Assembly: GCF_016612545.1 (NCBI RefSeq)
Contig: NZ_JAENRY010000141.1
Coordinates: 1 to 47,375, forward strand
Length of the DNA stretch: 47,375 nucleotides
Reading direction: 5' to 3'
Source: Streptomyces sp. MBT65
GTDB taxonomy: Bacteria > Actinomycetota > Actinomycetes > Streptomycetales > Streptomycetaceae
Part shown: piece after piece, positions 1 through 7,737 of the stretch
How positions within the stretch are numbered: the first letter of the stretch is position 1
Layout of the letters: every line of letters begins with the position of its first letter
Program-made: the position numbers and the translations under genes
The notes under the pieces: model-generated
Seen by the model: the letters and a program-made list of their open reading frames with translations, nothing else
Database searches by the model: none
Told to the model about the DNA's origin: nothing

Positions 1-103
1 GGTGCTGTACGGGCGCGAGGAGCAGCGGGCGGCGGCGGTGGAGGCGGCGTTGCCGGAGGCGTGGGCCGAGATCGTGGCCGAGGGGTCCGCGGCCGGGGCT
101 TAG
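1..103 (+). CDS. C-terminal end of an unidentified protein (5' truncated)
   Basis: An open frame enters from the left edge and ends at TAG 101-103. It encodes about 33 residues with the composition expected of Streptomyces coding DNA (G/C at most third positions), rich in Ala and Glu. No motif is recognisable in so short a tail, so no function is assigned. It reads in the same direction as the radical SAM gene that follows 107 bp later. Confidence 0.5.
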   Translation, partial: VLYGREEQRAAAVEAALPEAWAEIVAEGSAAGA

Positions 104-134
104 TCGGGGAGGGGGGAGGTCCGGGGCGCACGGG

Positions 135-165
135 TTACGGGTGAGGTCCGGGATCGCGTTAGTCT
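135..165 (+). promoter_or_regulatory. possible promoter of the radical SAM gene
   Basis: A -10-like TAGTCT (160-165) lies 19 bp after a weak -35-like TTACGG (135-140). Transcription would start near 172, giving a leader of about 40 nt that contains the GAAGG ribosome binding site at 199-203. The spacing is long and the -35 poor, so this is tentative. Confidence 0.25.
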
Positions 166-210
166 GGATGGTCACCCGTCCGTTCAGTCCCGCTCACGAA
201 GGTTCGCGAG

Positions 211-2184
211 ATGCCTGCCGAAGTCGCTGCGGCCGCAGAGTCCGTGTTTCCGCAGCTCGAAGCCCTGCTCCCGCAGGTGCAGAAGCCGATCCAGTACGTC
301 GGCGGTGAGCTCAACTCCACGGTCAAGCCCTGGGAGTCGTGCGATGTCCGCTGGGCGCTGATGTACCCGGACGCGTACGAGGTCGGACTGCCCAACCAGG
401 GCGTCATGATCCTCTACGAGGTGCTGAACGAACAGGAGGGCGTCCTCGCCGAGCGCACGTACAGCGTGTGGCCGGACCTGGAGGCGCTGATGCGGGAGCA
501 CCGCGTCCCGCAGTTCACGGTCGACAGCCACCGCCCGGTGGGCGCGTTCGACGTGTTCGGCCTCTCCTTCTCCACCGAGCTCGGCTACACGAACATGCTG
601 ACGGCCCTGGACCTGGCGGGCATCCCGCTGGAGTCGAAGGACCGGACGCTGGACGACCCGATCGTGCTGGCGGGCGGCCACGCGGCCTTCAACCCCGAGC
701 CGATCGCGGAGTTCATCGACGCGGCGATCATCGGCGACGGCGAACAGGCCGTCCTCGACATGACGAAGATCATCCGCAACTGGAAGGCGGAGGGCCGCCC
801 CGGCGGTCGCGAAGAGGTCCTCTTCCGGCTGGCGAAGACGGGTTCGGTCTACGTCCCGGCCTTCTACGACGTCGAGTACCTGCCGGACGCCCGGATCGCG
901 CGGGTGGTCCCCAACAAGTCGGGCGTCCCGTGGCGGGTCAGCAAGCACACCGTCATGGACCTCGACGAGTGGCCGTACCCCAAGCAGCCCCTCGTCCCCC
1001 TCGCGGAGACGGTCCATGAGCGGATGTCGGTGGAGATCTTCCGCGGCTGCACGCGCGGCTGCCGTTTCTGCCAGGCGGGCATGATCACGCGCCCGGTGCG
1101 GGAGCGGTCGATCACGGGCATCGGCGAGATGGTGGAGAAGGGCCTGAAGGCGACGGGCTTCGAGGAGGTGGGCCTGTTGTCGCTCTCCTCCGCGGACCAT
1201 TCGGAGATCGGCGAGATCGCGAAGGGCCTGGCGGACCGGTACACGGAGGACAAGGTCGGCCTGTCCCTCCCGTCGACCCGCGTGGACGCGTTCAACGTGG
1301 ACCTGGCGAACGAGCTGACGAGGAACGGCCGTCGCTCGGGCCTCACCTTCGCCCCCGAGGGCGGCTCGGAGCGCCTGCGCAAGGTCATCAACAAGATGGT
1401 GTCGGAGGAAGACCTCATCCGCACGGTCTCGACGGCGTACGGCAACGGCTGGCGCCAGGTGAAGCTGTACTTCATGTGCGGCCTGCCGACGGAGACCGAC
1501 GAGGACGTGCTCCAGATCGCCGACATGGCGATGAAGGTGATCGCCGAGGGCCGCAAGGTCTCCGGCCAGAACGACATCCGCTGCACGGTCTCGATCGGCG
1601 GCTTCGTCCCCAAGCCCCACACCCCCTTCCAGTGGGCCCCGCAGCTCTCGGCGACGGAGACGGACGCCCGCCTCACCAAACTCCGCGACAAGATCCGCGC
1701 CGACAAGAAGTACGGCCGCTCGATCGGCTTCCGCTACCACGACGGCAAGCCGGGCATCGTCGAGGGCCTCCTCTCCCGCGGTGACCGCCGCATCGGCGCG
1801 GTCATCCGCGCGGTCTACGAGGACGGCGGCCGCTTCGACGGCTGGCGCGAGCACTTCTCCTACGACCGCTGGATGCGCTGCGCGGAGAAGACGCTGCCGG
1901 CCTTCGGCGTCGACGTCGACTGGTACACCACCCGCGAGAAGACCTATGAGGAGGTCCTCCCCTGGGACCACCTCGACTCGGGCCTCGACAAGGACTGGCT
2001 CTGGGAGGACTGGCAGGACGCCCTCGACGAGACGGAGGTCGAGGACTGCCGGTGGACGCCGTGCTTCGACTGCGGGGTGTGCCCGCAGATGGACACGTCC
2101 ATCCAGATCGGCCCTACGGGGAAGAAGCTGCTGCCGTTGACGGTGAAGCAGCCTGCGGGGACGGGTGGCGGGCACGTGCACTGA
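211..2184 (+). CDS. TIGR03960-family B12-binding-domain / radical SAM protein
   Basis: 657 residues. ATG 211 follows GAAGG with 7 nt spacing. The N-terminal ~230 residues resemble a cobalamin-binding domain (the segment around WALMYPDAYEVGLPNQG). The radical SAM core then carries the CxxxCxxC 4Fe-4S motif in GCTRGCRFCQ (Cys280, Cys284, Cys287), followed by a glycine-rich SAM-site segment (APEGGSER). A second Cys cluster, CFDCGVC, lies near residues 618-624. This is the family that usually precedes a DUF2344/TIGR03936 partner and RNase G/E. The substrate is unknown; a role in RNA or ribosome modification is only suggested by the neighbours. Here the partner gene is 7.7 kb away at 9887. The gene ends in a strong hairpin and appears to be monocistronic. 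Confidence 0.93.
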   Translation: MPAEVAAAAESVFPQLEALLPQVQKPIQYVGGELNSTVKPWESCDVRWALMYPDAYEVGLPNQGVMILYEVLNEQEGVLAERTYSVWPDLEALMREHRVPQFTVDSHRPVGAFDVFGLSFSTELGYTNMLTALDLAGIPLESKDRTLDDPIVLAGGHAAFNPEPIAEFIDAAIIGDGEQAVLDMTKIIRNWKAEGRPGGREEVLFRLAKTGSVYVPAFYDVEYLPDARIARVVPNKSGVPWRVSKHTVMDLDEWPYPKQPLVPLAETVHERMSVEIFRGCTRGCRFCQAGMITRPVRERSITGIGEMVEKGLKATGFEEVGLLSLSSADHSEIGEIAKGLADRYTEDKVGLSLPSTRVDAFNVDLANELTRNGRRSGLTFAPEGGSERLRKVINKMVSEEDLIRTVSTAYGNGWRQVKLYFMCGLPTETDEDVLQIADMAMKVIAEGRKVSGQNDIRCTVSIGGFVPKPHTPFQWAPQLSATETDARLTKLRDKIRADKKYGRSIGFRYHDGKPGIVEGLLSRGDRRIGAVIRAVYEDGGRFDGWREHFSYDRWMRCAEKTLPAFGVDVDWYTTREKTYEEVLPWDHLDSGLDKDWLWEDWQDALDETEVEDCRWTPCFDCGVCPQMDTSIQIGPTGKKLLPLTVKQPAGTGGGHVH

Positions 2185-2226
2185 CGTGGGCGGGGTGGCC
2201 GGCCGGGGGTTTGGTTCTGTGCCTGG

Positions 2227-2254
2227 CCCGGCCGCGTCCTCCGACGCGGCCGGG
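2227..2254. terminator. bidirectional hairpin terminator
   Basis: Perfect 12-bp stem (2227-2238 with 2243-2254) and a 4-nt loop, between the convergent radical SAM (ends 2184) and collagen-like (ends 2274) genes. There is no U tract, which is common for Streptomyces terminators. Confidence 0.75.
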
Positions 2255-2273
2255 TCCAGTGCGTGCTGAGCGG

Positions 2274-3194
2274 TCAGTTGTTGTTGTTCCCCGGTTCCGG
2301 TGAGTTCAGTGGGTCCCACTGGCCGGCACAGATCAGGTGGGGCGCGGTGTTCCCGGCCTGGCTCTCCTGGCAGATCGTCTCGAAGACCAGGCCGGTGGTG
2401 GTGATGACGTCGAACTTGATGCCCGCCAGATCCTGGTTGCCCTGGCTGTGCTCGTTGACGGACACCCCGCAGGCGAAGCCGTTGGTGCCGCCCTTCGGGT
2501 AGCCCGTCAGGGTGCTGAGGTCGGTCCACCGCATCGTGTGGTCCTCGTTGGGGCGGACGTCACGGATGCCCGCGTAGGTGATGGTCCCGCTGATCGCGCC
2601 GCGGACCTCGTACACCTGCTGGTCCTGGTACCCGTCGATGTCGACGCAGGGGCCGGTGTCGCCCTTCGGTCCGGCGGGACCCTGGGGTCCGGCAGGTCCG
2701 GCAGGTCCGGCAGGTCCGGCAGGTCCAGCGGGTCCGGCGGGTCCAGCGGGGCCCTGGTCACCCTTCGGTCCGGCGGGGCCCTGGTCGCCCTTCGGCCCGG
2801 CAGGTCCGGCGGGGCCTTGAGGTCCCGCGGGTCCCGCGGGTCCCGCGGGTCCAGCAGGTCCGGCAGGTCCCGCAGGCCCGGCCGGGCCCGTCGCTCCCTT
2901 GTCGCCCTTCGGGCCCTTGGGGCCGGTGGGGCCGGTCGGACCGGTCGGGCCCTTGCAGTGGCCCTTGCCGCCGGACTCGGTCGCCGCGGACTTGTGGTGG
3001 TGCGGCTTGCAGTCGCCGCCGCCACCGTTTCCGGCTGTCGCCTTTACCTGCTCGGTCACGCTCTGCGCCGCTGCGGTGGCCGGACCGGCCGCCCCGGCCG
3101 CCAGGACCAGTGCGAGCGAAGCCACCATGCCCGCCTTCCGGAACCTGTTCCGGACCAGCGGCCCGAGCGGTGATGTTCGGAACTCAGGACTCAT
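2274..3194 (-). CDS. secreted collagen-like Gly-X-Y repeat protein
   Basis: 306 residues from ATG 3194, which has AAGGAG 7 nt upstream; the in-frame ATG at 3200 sits too close to that site. A Sec-type signal peptide is visible: basic RNRFRKAG, then a hydrophobic Ala/Leu/Val stretch ending near an Ala-rich cleavage site. After a short His/Lys/Gly linker come about 34 uninterrupted Gly-X-Y triplets (mostly GPA, with GPK, GDQ and GPQ), then a globular C-terminal domain of about 125 residues with several Cys and an Asn-rich tail. Bacterial collagen-like proteins form trimeric triple helices at cell surfaces. No LPXTG anchor or C-terminal helix is seen, so release or association with the wall by the C-domain is inferred. 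The C-domain is not recognised. It has its own terminator. Confidence 0.88.
   Translation of the reverse strand: MSPEFRTSPLGPLVRNRFRKAGMVASLALVLAAGAAGPATAAAQSVTEQVKATAGNGGGGDCKPHHHKSAATESGGKGHCKGPTGPTGPTGPKGPKGDKGATGPAGPAGPAGPAGPAGPAGPAGPQGPAGPAGPKGDQGPAGPKGDQGPAGPAGPAGPAGPAGPAGPAGPQGPAGPKGDTGPCVDIDGYQDQQVYEVRGAISGTITYAGIRDVRPNEDHTMRWTDLSTLTGYPKGGTNGFACGVSVNEHSQGNQDLAGIKFDVITTTGLVFETICQESQAGNTAPHLICAGQWDPLNSPEPGNNNN
2646..2951 (-). repeat. 9-bp-periodic tandem repeat coding Gly-X-Y triplets
   Basis: 306 bp of nearly perfect 9-bp periodicity (GGTCCGGCA-type units on the + strand) encoding the collagen-like domain. Two blocks of seven identical GPA codon groups are separated by GPQ/GPK/GDQ units, suggesting internal duplication. 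Such tracts are prone to slippage and to misassembly, so the true triplet number may differ. Confidence 0.9.
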
Positions 3195-3495
3195 CCACAT
3201 GCTCCTTGCTCGACCGGTTCGGGTGATGTCCCGAATCCGAGTGCGAGCTTGACCTGAGTGGATCGGGCGCCAGGCCCAACCGGCCTGAACGCGGCTATTT
3301 ATCATCGTATCGGACTAATCGGCGCGTTCTGGTGGGGCATTTTTTACCTGTGGTCACCCGTCCGGGCTCGGCCACCGCTGTTCGGGGGCTCTCGGGCGCG
3401 GTCCTCCGCGTGGATGGACAGGCGGGGAGCGGGCGCGTGTCACTGTGGCGCGCGTGTTTCCGACGGGACGTCAGCAGTCCGGGACGGGTGAGGCC

Positions 3496-4647
3496 GTGAA
3501 GCAGCAGACCCTCTGCCTGTGCATGATCGTCAAGAACGAGTCGCTCGTGATCGAGCGCTGTCTGGAGGCCGTCCGCCCCCTCATCGACTACTGGGTGATC
3601 TCCGACACCGGCTCGACGGACGGCACCCAGGACCTGATCCGCGAGGCGCTGGACGGTGTTCCGGGCGAACTCCACGAGGAGCCCTGGGTCGACTTCGGGC
3701 ACAACCGCACCCGGAACATCCAGCTCGCCCGCGGCAGGGCCGACTACCTGCTCACCCTCGACGCCGACCACGTCCTGCGGCAGGACGCCCCGCTGCCACG
3801 GCTGACGGCGGGCTCGTACATGCTGCGCTACGACGGCCCCGGCACCCAGCACCGTTTCAAGCATCTGCTGCGGGGCGACTGGCTGTGGCGCTACGAGGGT
3901 GTCACGCACGAGTACCCGTGCACCGACGAGCCCGACGCCCAGGAGAACCTGGGCGCTCTCGTCATCGAGGACCAGGCCGACGGCGGGTGCCGTAGCGACA
4001 AGTTCGAGCGGGACGCGCTCCTGCTGCGGCGCGAGCTGGAGCGCGACCCCGACAATCCGCGCACCGTCTTCTATCTGGCCAACACCGAACGCGACCTCGG
4101 GCACGCGGAGGAGGCGATCGCTCTCTATGAGCGTCGCGCCGAGATGGGCGGCTGGGGCGAGGAGGTCTACTGCTCGCTCCTGGAGGCCGGACTCCTGCGG
4201 GCGGAGCGGACCGACGACTGGCCGGGGGCGATGGACGCGTTCTCCCGGGCCTGGGACGGACGCCCCCAACGGCTCGAAGCCTGCTACGAGTTGGCGTCCC
4301 GGCTGCGCCTCGCGGGCCGCTACCGCACCGCGTACGCCCTGCTCCGTGACGTCGTCGGCAGTCCGGAACCGGACGATCTGCTCTTCACCCAACCCTGGGT
4401 GTACCGATGGGGGCTCCTCTTCGAACTCTCGATCACCGCCTACTGGGTGGGCGAGTTCGCGGCCTCCGTCGAGGCGTGCGACAGGTTGCTGGCCCTGCCG
4501 GACCTGCCCGCCTCCGTCCGCCGGCGGACCCTGGCCAACCGGGAGTTCTCCGCTCCGCACCTCGCCACGGTCCCCGGACCGTCCGCCCCCGTGCGCAGAC
4601 CGAAGGTCTCCCGGGCGGGCAAGGCGGCCAGGGGGCGGAAGAAGTAG
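3496..4647 (+). CDS. family 2 glycosyltransferase with C-terminal TPR-like repeats
   Basis: 383 residues from GTG 3496, preceded by a weak GGTGAGG. An upstream in-frame GTG at 3445 would add 17 residues. The start here is chosen because family members begin just before the LCLCMIVKNE strand. The N-terminal GT-A fold shows SDTGSTDGT and the metal-binding DAD motif in LTLDADHVL. From about residue 190 the protein is alpha-helical with TPR-like units (NPRTVFYLANTERDLG and following). No membrane segment is seen. It stands alone between the collagen-like gene (divergent) and the XRE gene (convergent). A link to glycosylation of the neighbouring secreted protein is only a guess. The last ~20 residues are basic. 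Confidence 0.85.
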   Translation: MKQQTLCLCMIVKNESLVIERCLEAVRPLIDYWVISDTGSTDGTQDLIREALDGVPGELHEEPWVDFGHNRTRNIQLARGRADYLLTLDADHVLRQDAPLPRLTAGSYMLRYDGPGTQHRFKHLLRGDWLWRYEGVTHEYPCTDEPDAQENLGALVIEDQADGGCRSDKFERDALLLRRELERDPDNPRTVFYLANTERDLGHAEEAIALYERRAEMGGWGEEVYCSLLEAGLLRAERTDDWPGAMDAFSRAWDGRPQRLEACYELASRLRLAGRYRTAYALLRDVVGSPEPDDLLFTQPWVYRWGLLFELSITAYWVGEFAASVEACDRLLALPDLPASVRRRTLANREFSAPHLATVPGPSAPVRRPKVSRAGKAARGRKK

Positions 4648-4662
4648 GCGGAATCGCGGGGT

Positions 4663-5520
4663 TCAGTGCTTCGTCGCGTGCACGGAGCCCAGTCGTGCCA
4701 AGGCTGCCGCGTCCTCCGTGCCCGGATCGGCCGTGCCGACCAGGAGGCACTGGCCAGGGGCGCTCTGTACGTCGAAGGTCTGGTACGTGAGGGTGATGCG
4801 GCCCACGGTCGGGTGGTTGAAGGTCTTGGACTGGCGGCCGGGGCGGCTGACGTTGTGGTGTTGCCAGAGGGCGGCGAACTCCTTGCTGTGGTCGAGGAGT
4901 TCGGAGATCAGGGAGTCGAGTTCGCGGTCGTCGCGGTCGTGTCCCGTGGCCAGGCGCAGCGCCTCGGCCGAGCAGCGGGCGACGTGGTCCCAGTCGGCGA
5001 AGAGGTCCTTGGCGGCGGGGTCCAGGAAGAGCGAGCGGACCATGCGTCTACGGTCGCCCAGGGGAGCGAGGAGTGCGTCGGCCAGGGGGTTCGACGCCAG
5101 GACCTCCAGGCGCCGGTTGATGACGTACGCCGCCGCCGTCGGGAACGCGTGCATCAACTGGAGCAGCGCCGGGTCCACCTCGTCGGACGGCTCGGTGGGG
5201 ACGGGCCTCGGGACCAGGCCGGCCAGCCGGTACGCGTGCCAGCGGGCGTCCGTGTCGAGGCGCAGGGCGCGGGCGATGGCGTCGACCACCTGGCCGGAGG
5301 GGCTGCGTTCGCGGCCCTGTTCCAGCCGGGCGTAGTAGTCGGCGCTGACCCCGGCCAGCACGGCGACCTCCTCCCGCCGCAGCCCGGCCACCCGGCGCGC
5401 CCCGGAACGGGGAAACCCCACCTCGGTGGGCGTCAGCCGGGAACGCCGCGCCCGCAGGAAATCACCGAGCGGGTAGCCGTGTGTGCCCTGCGTGCCGCCC
5501 GTTCCGTTCTTTCCGTCCAT
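4663..5520 (-). CDS. XRE-family HTH regulator with MmyB-like ligand domain
   Basis: 285 residues. An N-terminal helix-turn-helix (about residues 20-75, containing RREEVAVLAGVSADYYARLE) is followed by the C-terminal MmyB-like ligand-binding domain (about 105-270, with AYVINRRLEVLASNPLADAL). Such regulators usually control a divergent oxidoreductase gene, and here an SDR gene starts 150 bp away on the other strand. The start codon is 6 nt after a TAGCCT -10 element and has no ribosome binding site, so a leaderless mRNA is likely. A second member of the same family is at 36489-37334. The ligand is unknown. Confidence 0.9.
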   Translation of the reverse strand: MDGKNGTGGTQGTHGYPLGDFLRARRSRLTPTEVGFPRSGARRVAGLRREEVAVLAGVSADYYARLEQGRERSPSGQVVDAIARALRLDTDARWHAYRLAGLVPRPVPTEPSDEVDPALLQLMHAFPTAAAYVINRRLEVLASNPLADALLAPLGDRRRMVRSLFLDPAAKDLFADWDHVARCSAEALRLATGHDRDDRELDSLISELLDHSKEFAALWQHHNVSRPGRQSKTFNHPTVGRITLTYQTFDVQSAPGQCLLVGTADPGTEDAAALARLGSVHATKH

Positions 5521-5526
5521 ACCAAA

Positions 5527-5532
5527 AGGCTA
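5527..5532 (-). promoter_or_regulatory. -10 element for a leaderless XRE transcript
   Basis: On the minus strand TAGCCT lies exactly 6 nt before the ATG at 5520, and no Shine-Dalgarno sequence is present. This matches the TANNNT-N6-start arrangement of leaderless Streptomyces mRNAs. Confidence 0.5.
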
Positions 5533-5670
5533 CGGCGGCCCGGCTTCTCCGCTTCCTGGGTGTGGCGCACCCAGGAAGTCCCGTCCTGCCTCATCGGGCC
5601 CATCCCGCCGATGCTCGGAGGGCGCGGTGGACGGCTGCCGCGCGGATCACGTTTCTCCGAAGGGCTCCTC

Positions 5671-6423
5671 ATGACTGCCACCACCGTCCACTCCACCTCC
5701 CGTACCGGCAAGGTCGTGCTGGTCACCGGCGCGAGCAGCGGGATCGGCGAGGCCACGGCCCGGCTGCTGGCCGCGGCGGGGCACCGGGTGCTGCTCGGTG
5801 CCCGGCGCGCCGACCGGATCGCCGCCGTGGCCAAGGACATCCAGGCGGCCGGGGGTACCGCCGAGCACCGCGAGCTGGACGTGACCAGCCTGGAGAGCGT
5901 GCAGGCGTTCGTCCGGGCCGCGCAGGAGTCGTACGGACGGGTCGACGTGCTCGTCAACAACGCGGGGGTGATGCCCCTGGCGATGCTGGAGGAGGTGCGA
6001 GTCGAGGAGTGGAATCGCATGATCGACGTCAACATCCGCGGAGTGCTGCACGGCATCGCCGCGGTGCTGCCCGTGATGCGCGAGCAGGGTGCGGGGCACA
6101 TCGTGAACGTCGCCTCCGTCGCCGGGCACCGCGTCGATCCCACCGCGGCCGTCTACTGCGCCACCAAGTTCGCGGTCCGCGCCATCTCCGAGGGGCTGCG
6201 GCAGGAGAGCCGCGACCTGCGTGTCACCGTGGTCAGCCCCGGCCTCACCCGTAGTGAACTGACCGACGGGATCGGCGACTTGGGCATGCGCGCGGTCGCC
6301 GAGGACATGATGGGCGTCGCGATCCCCGCGACGGCGATCGGCGAGGCGATCGTCTACGCCGTCGACCAGCCCGCGGACGTCGACGTCAACGAGATCGTCA
6401 TCAGGCCGACGGCGCAGGGCTGA
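5671..6423 (+). CDS. SDR-family NAD(P)-dependent oxidoreductase
   Basis: 250 residues from ATG 5671, with GAAGGG 6 nt upstream. It is a classical short-chain dehydrogenase: the TGASSGIG cofactor loop near residue 18, the NNAG motif, then the catalytic Ser (NVASVAG) and YxxxK (YCATK). The length is typical of the family. It diverges from the XRE/MmyB regulator, a very common regulator-target pair, so control by that regulator is likely. The substrate cannot be read from sequence. The open frame extends far upstream (to 4666), but that part overlaps the regulator gene and is non-coding. It converges on the isochorismatase-like gene with only 9 bp between the stops. Confidence 0.93.
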   Translation: MTATTVHSTSRTGKVVLVTGASSGIGEATARLLAAAGHRVLLGARRADRIAAVAKDIQAAGGTAEHRELDVTSLESVQAFVRAAQESYGRVDVLVNNAGVMPLAMLEEVRVEEWNRMIDVNIRGVLHGIAAVLPVMREQGAGHIVNVASVAGHRVDPTAAVYCATKFAVRAISEGLRQESRDLRVTVVSPGLTRSELTDGIGDLGMRAVAEDMMGVAIPATAIGEAIVYAVDQPADVDVNEIVIRPTAQG

Positions 6424-6432
6424 AGTCCCGGT

Positions 6433-6978
6433 TCAGGGCGTCCAGTTCGCGACCGTCGTCACCTCGGCCTGCATCGGGAACACCTTCTCGGTGAGGACGC
6501 GGTGGACCTCCGGGTCGTTGTCGAGGCAGCCGTCGGACAGGACGGTGAGGGTGAAGTCCAGGTCGGCGGCCTGGCGCAGGGTGGACAGGACGACGCCGCT
6601 GGTGGCGATGCCCGTCAGGACCAGGTGGTCGATGTCGTTCGCCCGCAGGACCATGTCGAGGTCGCTGCCGGCGAACGCGCTGACGCGGCGCTTGGTGACC
6701 TGGATGTCGCCGGGGGCGGGGGCCACGTCCGGGTGGATCTCGTTGGCCTGGGCGGCGGCCGCCGGCAGGGTGACGCCCGCGAGCCTGCCGAACAGCTTGT
6801 TGCGGGGGCTGATCTCCGGGGCGCCGGGGCGGAATCCGACGGCCGCGTAGATCACGCGGACGCCGTTCGCGCGGGCCGTGTCGATCGCCTTGCGCAGGCG
6901 CGGCAGATAGGCCGGGTCGGGGTAACGGTCCACGATCACGCGCTGGACGTCCATGACGAGGAGGGCCTGGTTGGACAC
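6433..6978 (-). CDS. isochorismatase-like hydrolase lacking the usual Cys nucleophile
   Basis: 181 residues from GTG 6978 (AAGGG upstream). The fold signature of the cysteine hydrolase superfamily is present: ALLVMDVQ with catalytic Asp10, and VTKRRVSAF with catalytic Lys96. The third catalytic position is normally Cys in GxxTxxCVxxT, but here the segment reads GIATSGVVLST, so Val129 takes its place. True isochorismatases such as PhzD and EntB also lack this Cys, so vinyl-ether cleavage or a non-catalytic role is possible; Cys-dependent amidase activity is not expected. The gene diverges from a TetR regulator, and its promoter is bracketed by an 11-bp repeat. Confidence 0.88.
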   Translation of the reverse strand: MSNQALLVMDVQRVIVDRYPDPAYLPRLRKAIDTARANGVRVIYAAVGFRPGAPEISPRNKLFGRLAGVTLPAAAAQANEIHPDVAPAPGDIQVTKRRVSAFAGSDLDMVLRANDIDHLVLTGIATSGVVLSTLRQAADLDFTLTVLSDGCLDNDPEVHRVLTEKVFPMQAEVTTVANWTP

Positions 6979-7008
6979 CGTCGTCCCTTCGTAGGGCTAA
7001 GTCATCAG

Positions 7009-7019
7009 GTGATTACTTG
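7009..7019 (+). promoter_or_regulatory. candidate TetR operator, copy 1 (GTGATTACTTG)
   Basis: This 11-bp sequence recurs exactly at 7055-7065. It is AT-rich against a GC-rich background and its core has weak dyad symmetry (AGT-N4-ACT in the second copy). It overlaps the expected transcription start of the isochorismatase-like gene, so binding there would block initiation. Confidence 0.5.
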
Positions 7020-7022
7020 CTT

Positions 7023-7051
7023 AACGTAACCACGCCCTGTAGGCATGTCAA
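7023..7051 (-). promoter_or_regulatory. promoter of the isochorismatase-like gene
   Basis: On the minus strand a perfect -35 TTGACA (7051-7046) is followed after 17 bp by TACGTT (7028-7023). The start site would fall near 7016, giving a leader of about 38 nt that includes the AAGGG ribosome site. The two GTGATTACTTG repeats lie immediately on either side. Confidence 0.65.
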
Positions 7052-7054
7052 CGA

Positions 7055-7065
7055 GTGATTACTTG
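7055..7065 (+). promoter_or_regulatory. candidate TetR operator, copy 2 (GTGATTACTTG)
   Basis: Exact second copy of the 11-bp repeat, 46 bp from the first, just upstream of the -35 of the minus-strand promoter and 30 bp before the TetR start codon. It is well placed to repress both divergent genes. Confidence 0.5.
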
Positions 7066-7094
7066 GACGGGGGACGGGGCATGGGAGGTCGCCG

Positions 7095-7718
7095 GTGGTG
7101 ACGGACGGAACTGGTGAGGCCGAAGGGCCCCGTCGGCGGGACGCGGCGGCCACCCGCCAGGCGCTGCTCGAAGCCGCTGGCAGCCGGTTCACCCGACTCG
7201 GGTACGACCGCACGACCTTGCGGGACGTCGCCGCCGACGTCGGGGTCAACCTGGCCCTCATCAAGCGGTACTTCGACTCGAAGGAGGGACTGTTCAAGGC
7301 GGCCCTGGCATCGACTCCCCGCTTTCTGGGCCGGGATGAGGAGTTCCCCGCGGACCGGGCCGCTCTCGCCGAGGCGCTCAGTCGTCAACTGTCCGCCGGC
7401 GCCTGGCCGGAGTTCGGCGAACACCCCGTACTGATGCTGCTGCGCGACTCCGGCGACGAACGCGTGGACGCCCTGCGCCGCAAGGCGCTGGACGAGTACA
7501 GCCGCCAGATCCTCGAAGCGTCCGGCGAGGGCCCGGCGGGGGAGGACGACGAACGGCTGCTGCGCGCGGAACTCCTCGTCGCGCTCGGCGTCGGCGTCGC
7601 CGTCGTACGGTCCGCCGTAGGTCTGCGCCCCCTGCGTGACGCGACCGCCGCCCAACTGGCCGCGCCGCTGCGGGAGATCGTCGACGCGCTGCTGGCGCCC
7701 CCTGCCGACGAGCGCTGA
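7095..7718 (+). CDS. TetR/AcrR-family transcriptional regulator
   Basis: 207 residues from GTG 7095 (GGAGG 6 nt upstream; GTG 7098 is an equal alternative). The N-terminal DNA-binding domain (about residues 17-62) has the usual pattern: ATRQALLEAAGSRFTRLGYDR, then TTLRDVAADVGVNLALIKRYF, where the last helix recognises DNA. The C-terminal ligand domain is variable and gives no clue to the effector. It diverges from the isochorismatase-like gene, and two copies of an 11-bp repeat in the shared spacer are likely operators. Autoregulation plus repression of the neighbour is the simplest model. The next gene starts 19 bp downstream but has its own leaderless-type start. Confidence 0.92.
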   Translation: MVTDGTGEAEGPRRRDAAATRQALLEAAGSRFTRLGYDRTTLRDVAADVGVNLALIKRYFDSKEGLFKAALASTPRFLGRDEEFPADRAALAEALSRQLSAGAWPEFGEHPVLMLLRDSGDERVDALRRKALDEYSRQILEASGEGPAGEDDERLLRAELLVALGVGVAVVRSAVGLRPLRDATAAQLAAPLREIVDALLAPPADER

Positions 7719-7737
7719 ACTGCCGCACAATGCACGG

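Noticed and set aside
184..2529. 781-codon open frame on the minus strand opposite the radical SAM gene
   Set aside because: Its Arg/Asp/Leu-rich product is the mirror of GC-rich third positions on the other strand. It runs across the terminator and into the collagen-like gene, with no motif.
2646..2951. CRISPR or VNTR-type array
   Set aside because: The 9-bp period is fully explained by Gly-Pro-Ala codons in the secreted collagen-like protein; there are no spacers.
4666..5670. N-terminal extension of the SDR frame back to 4666
   Set aside because: It overlaps the XRE regulator on the other strand; the ribosome site and TGASSGIG spacing place the start at 5671.
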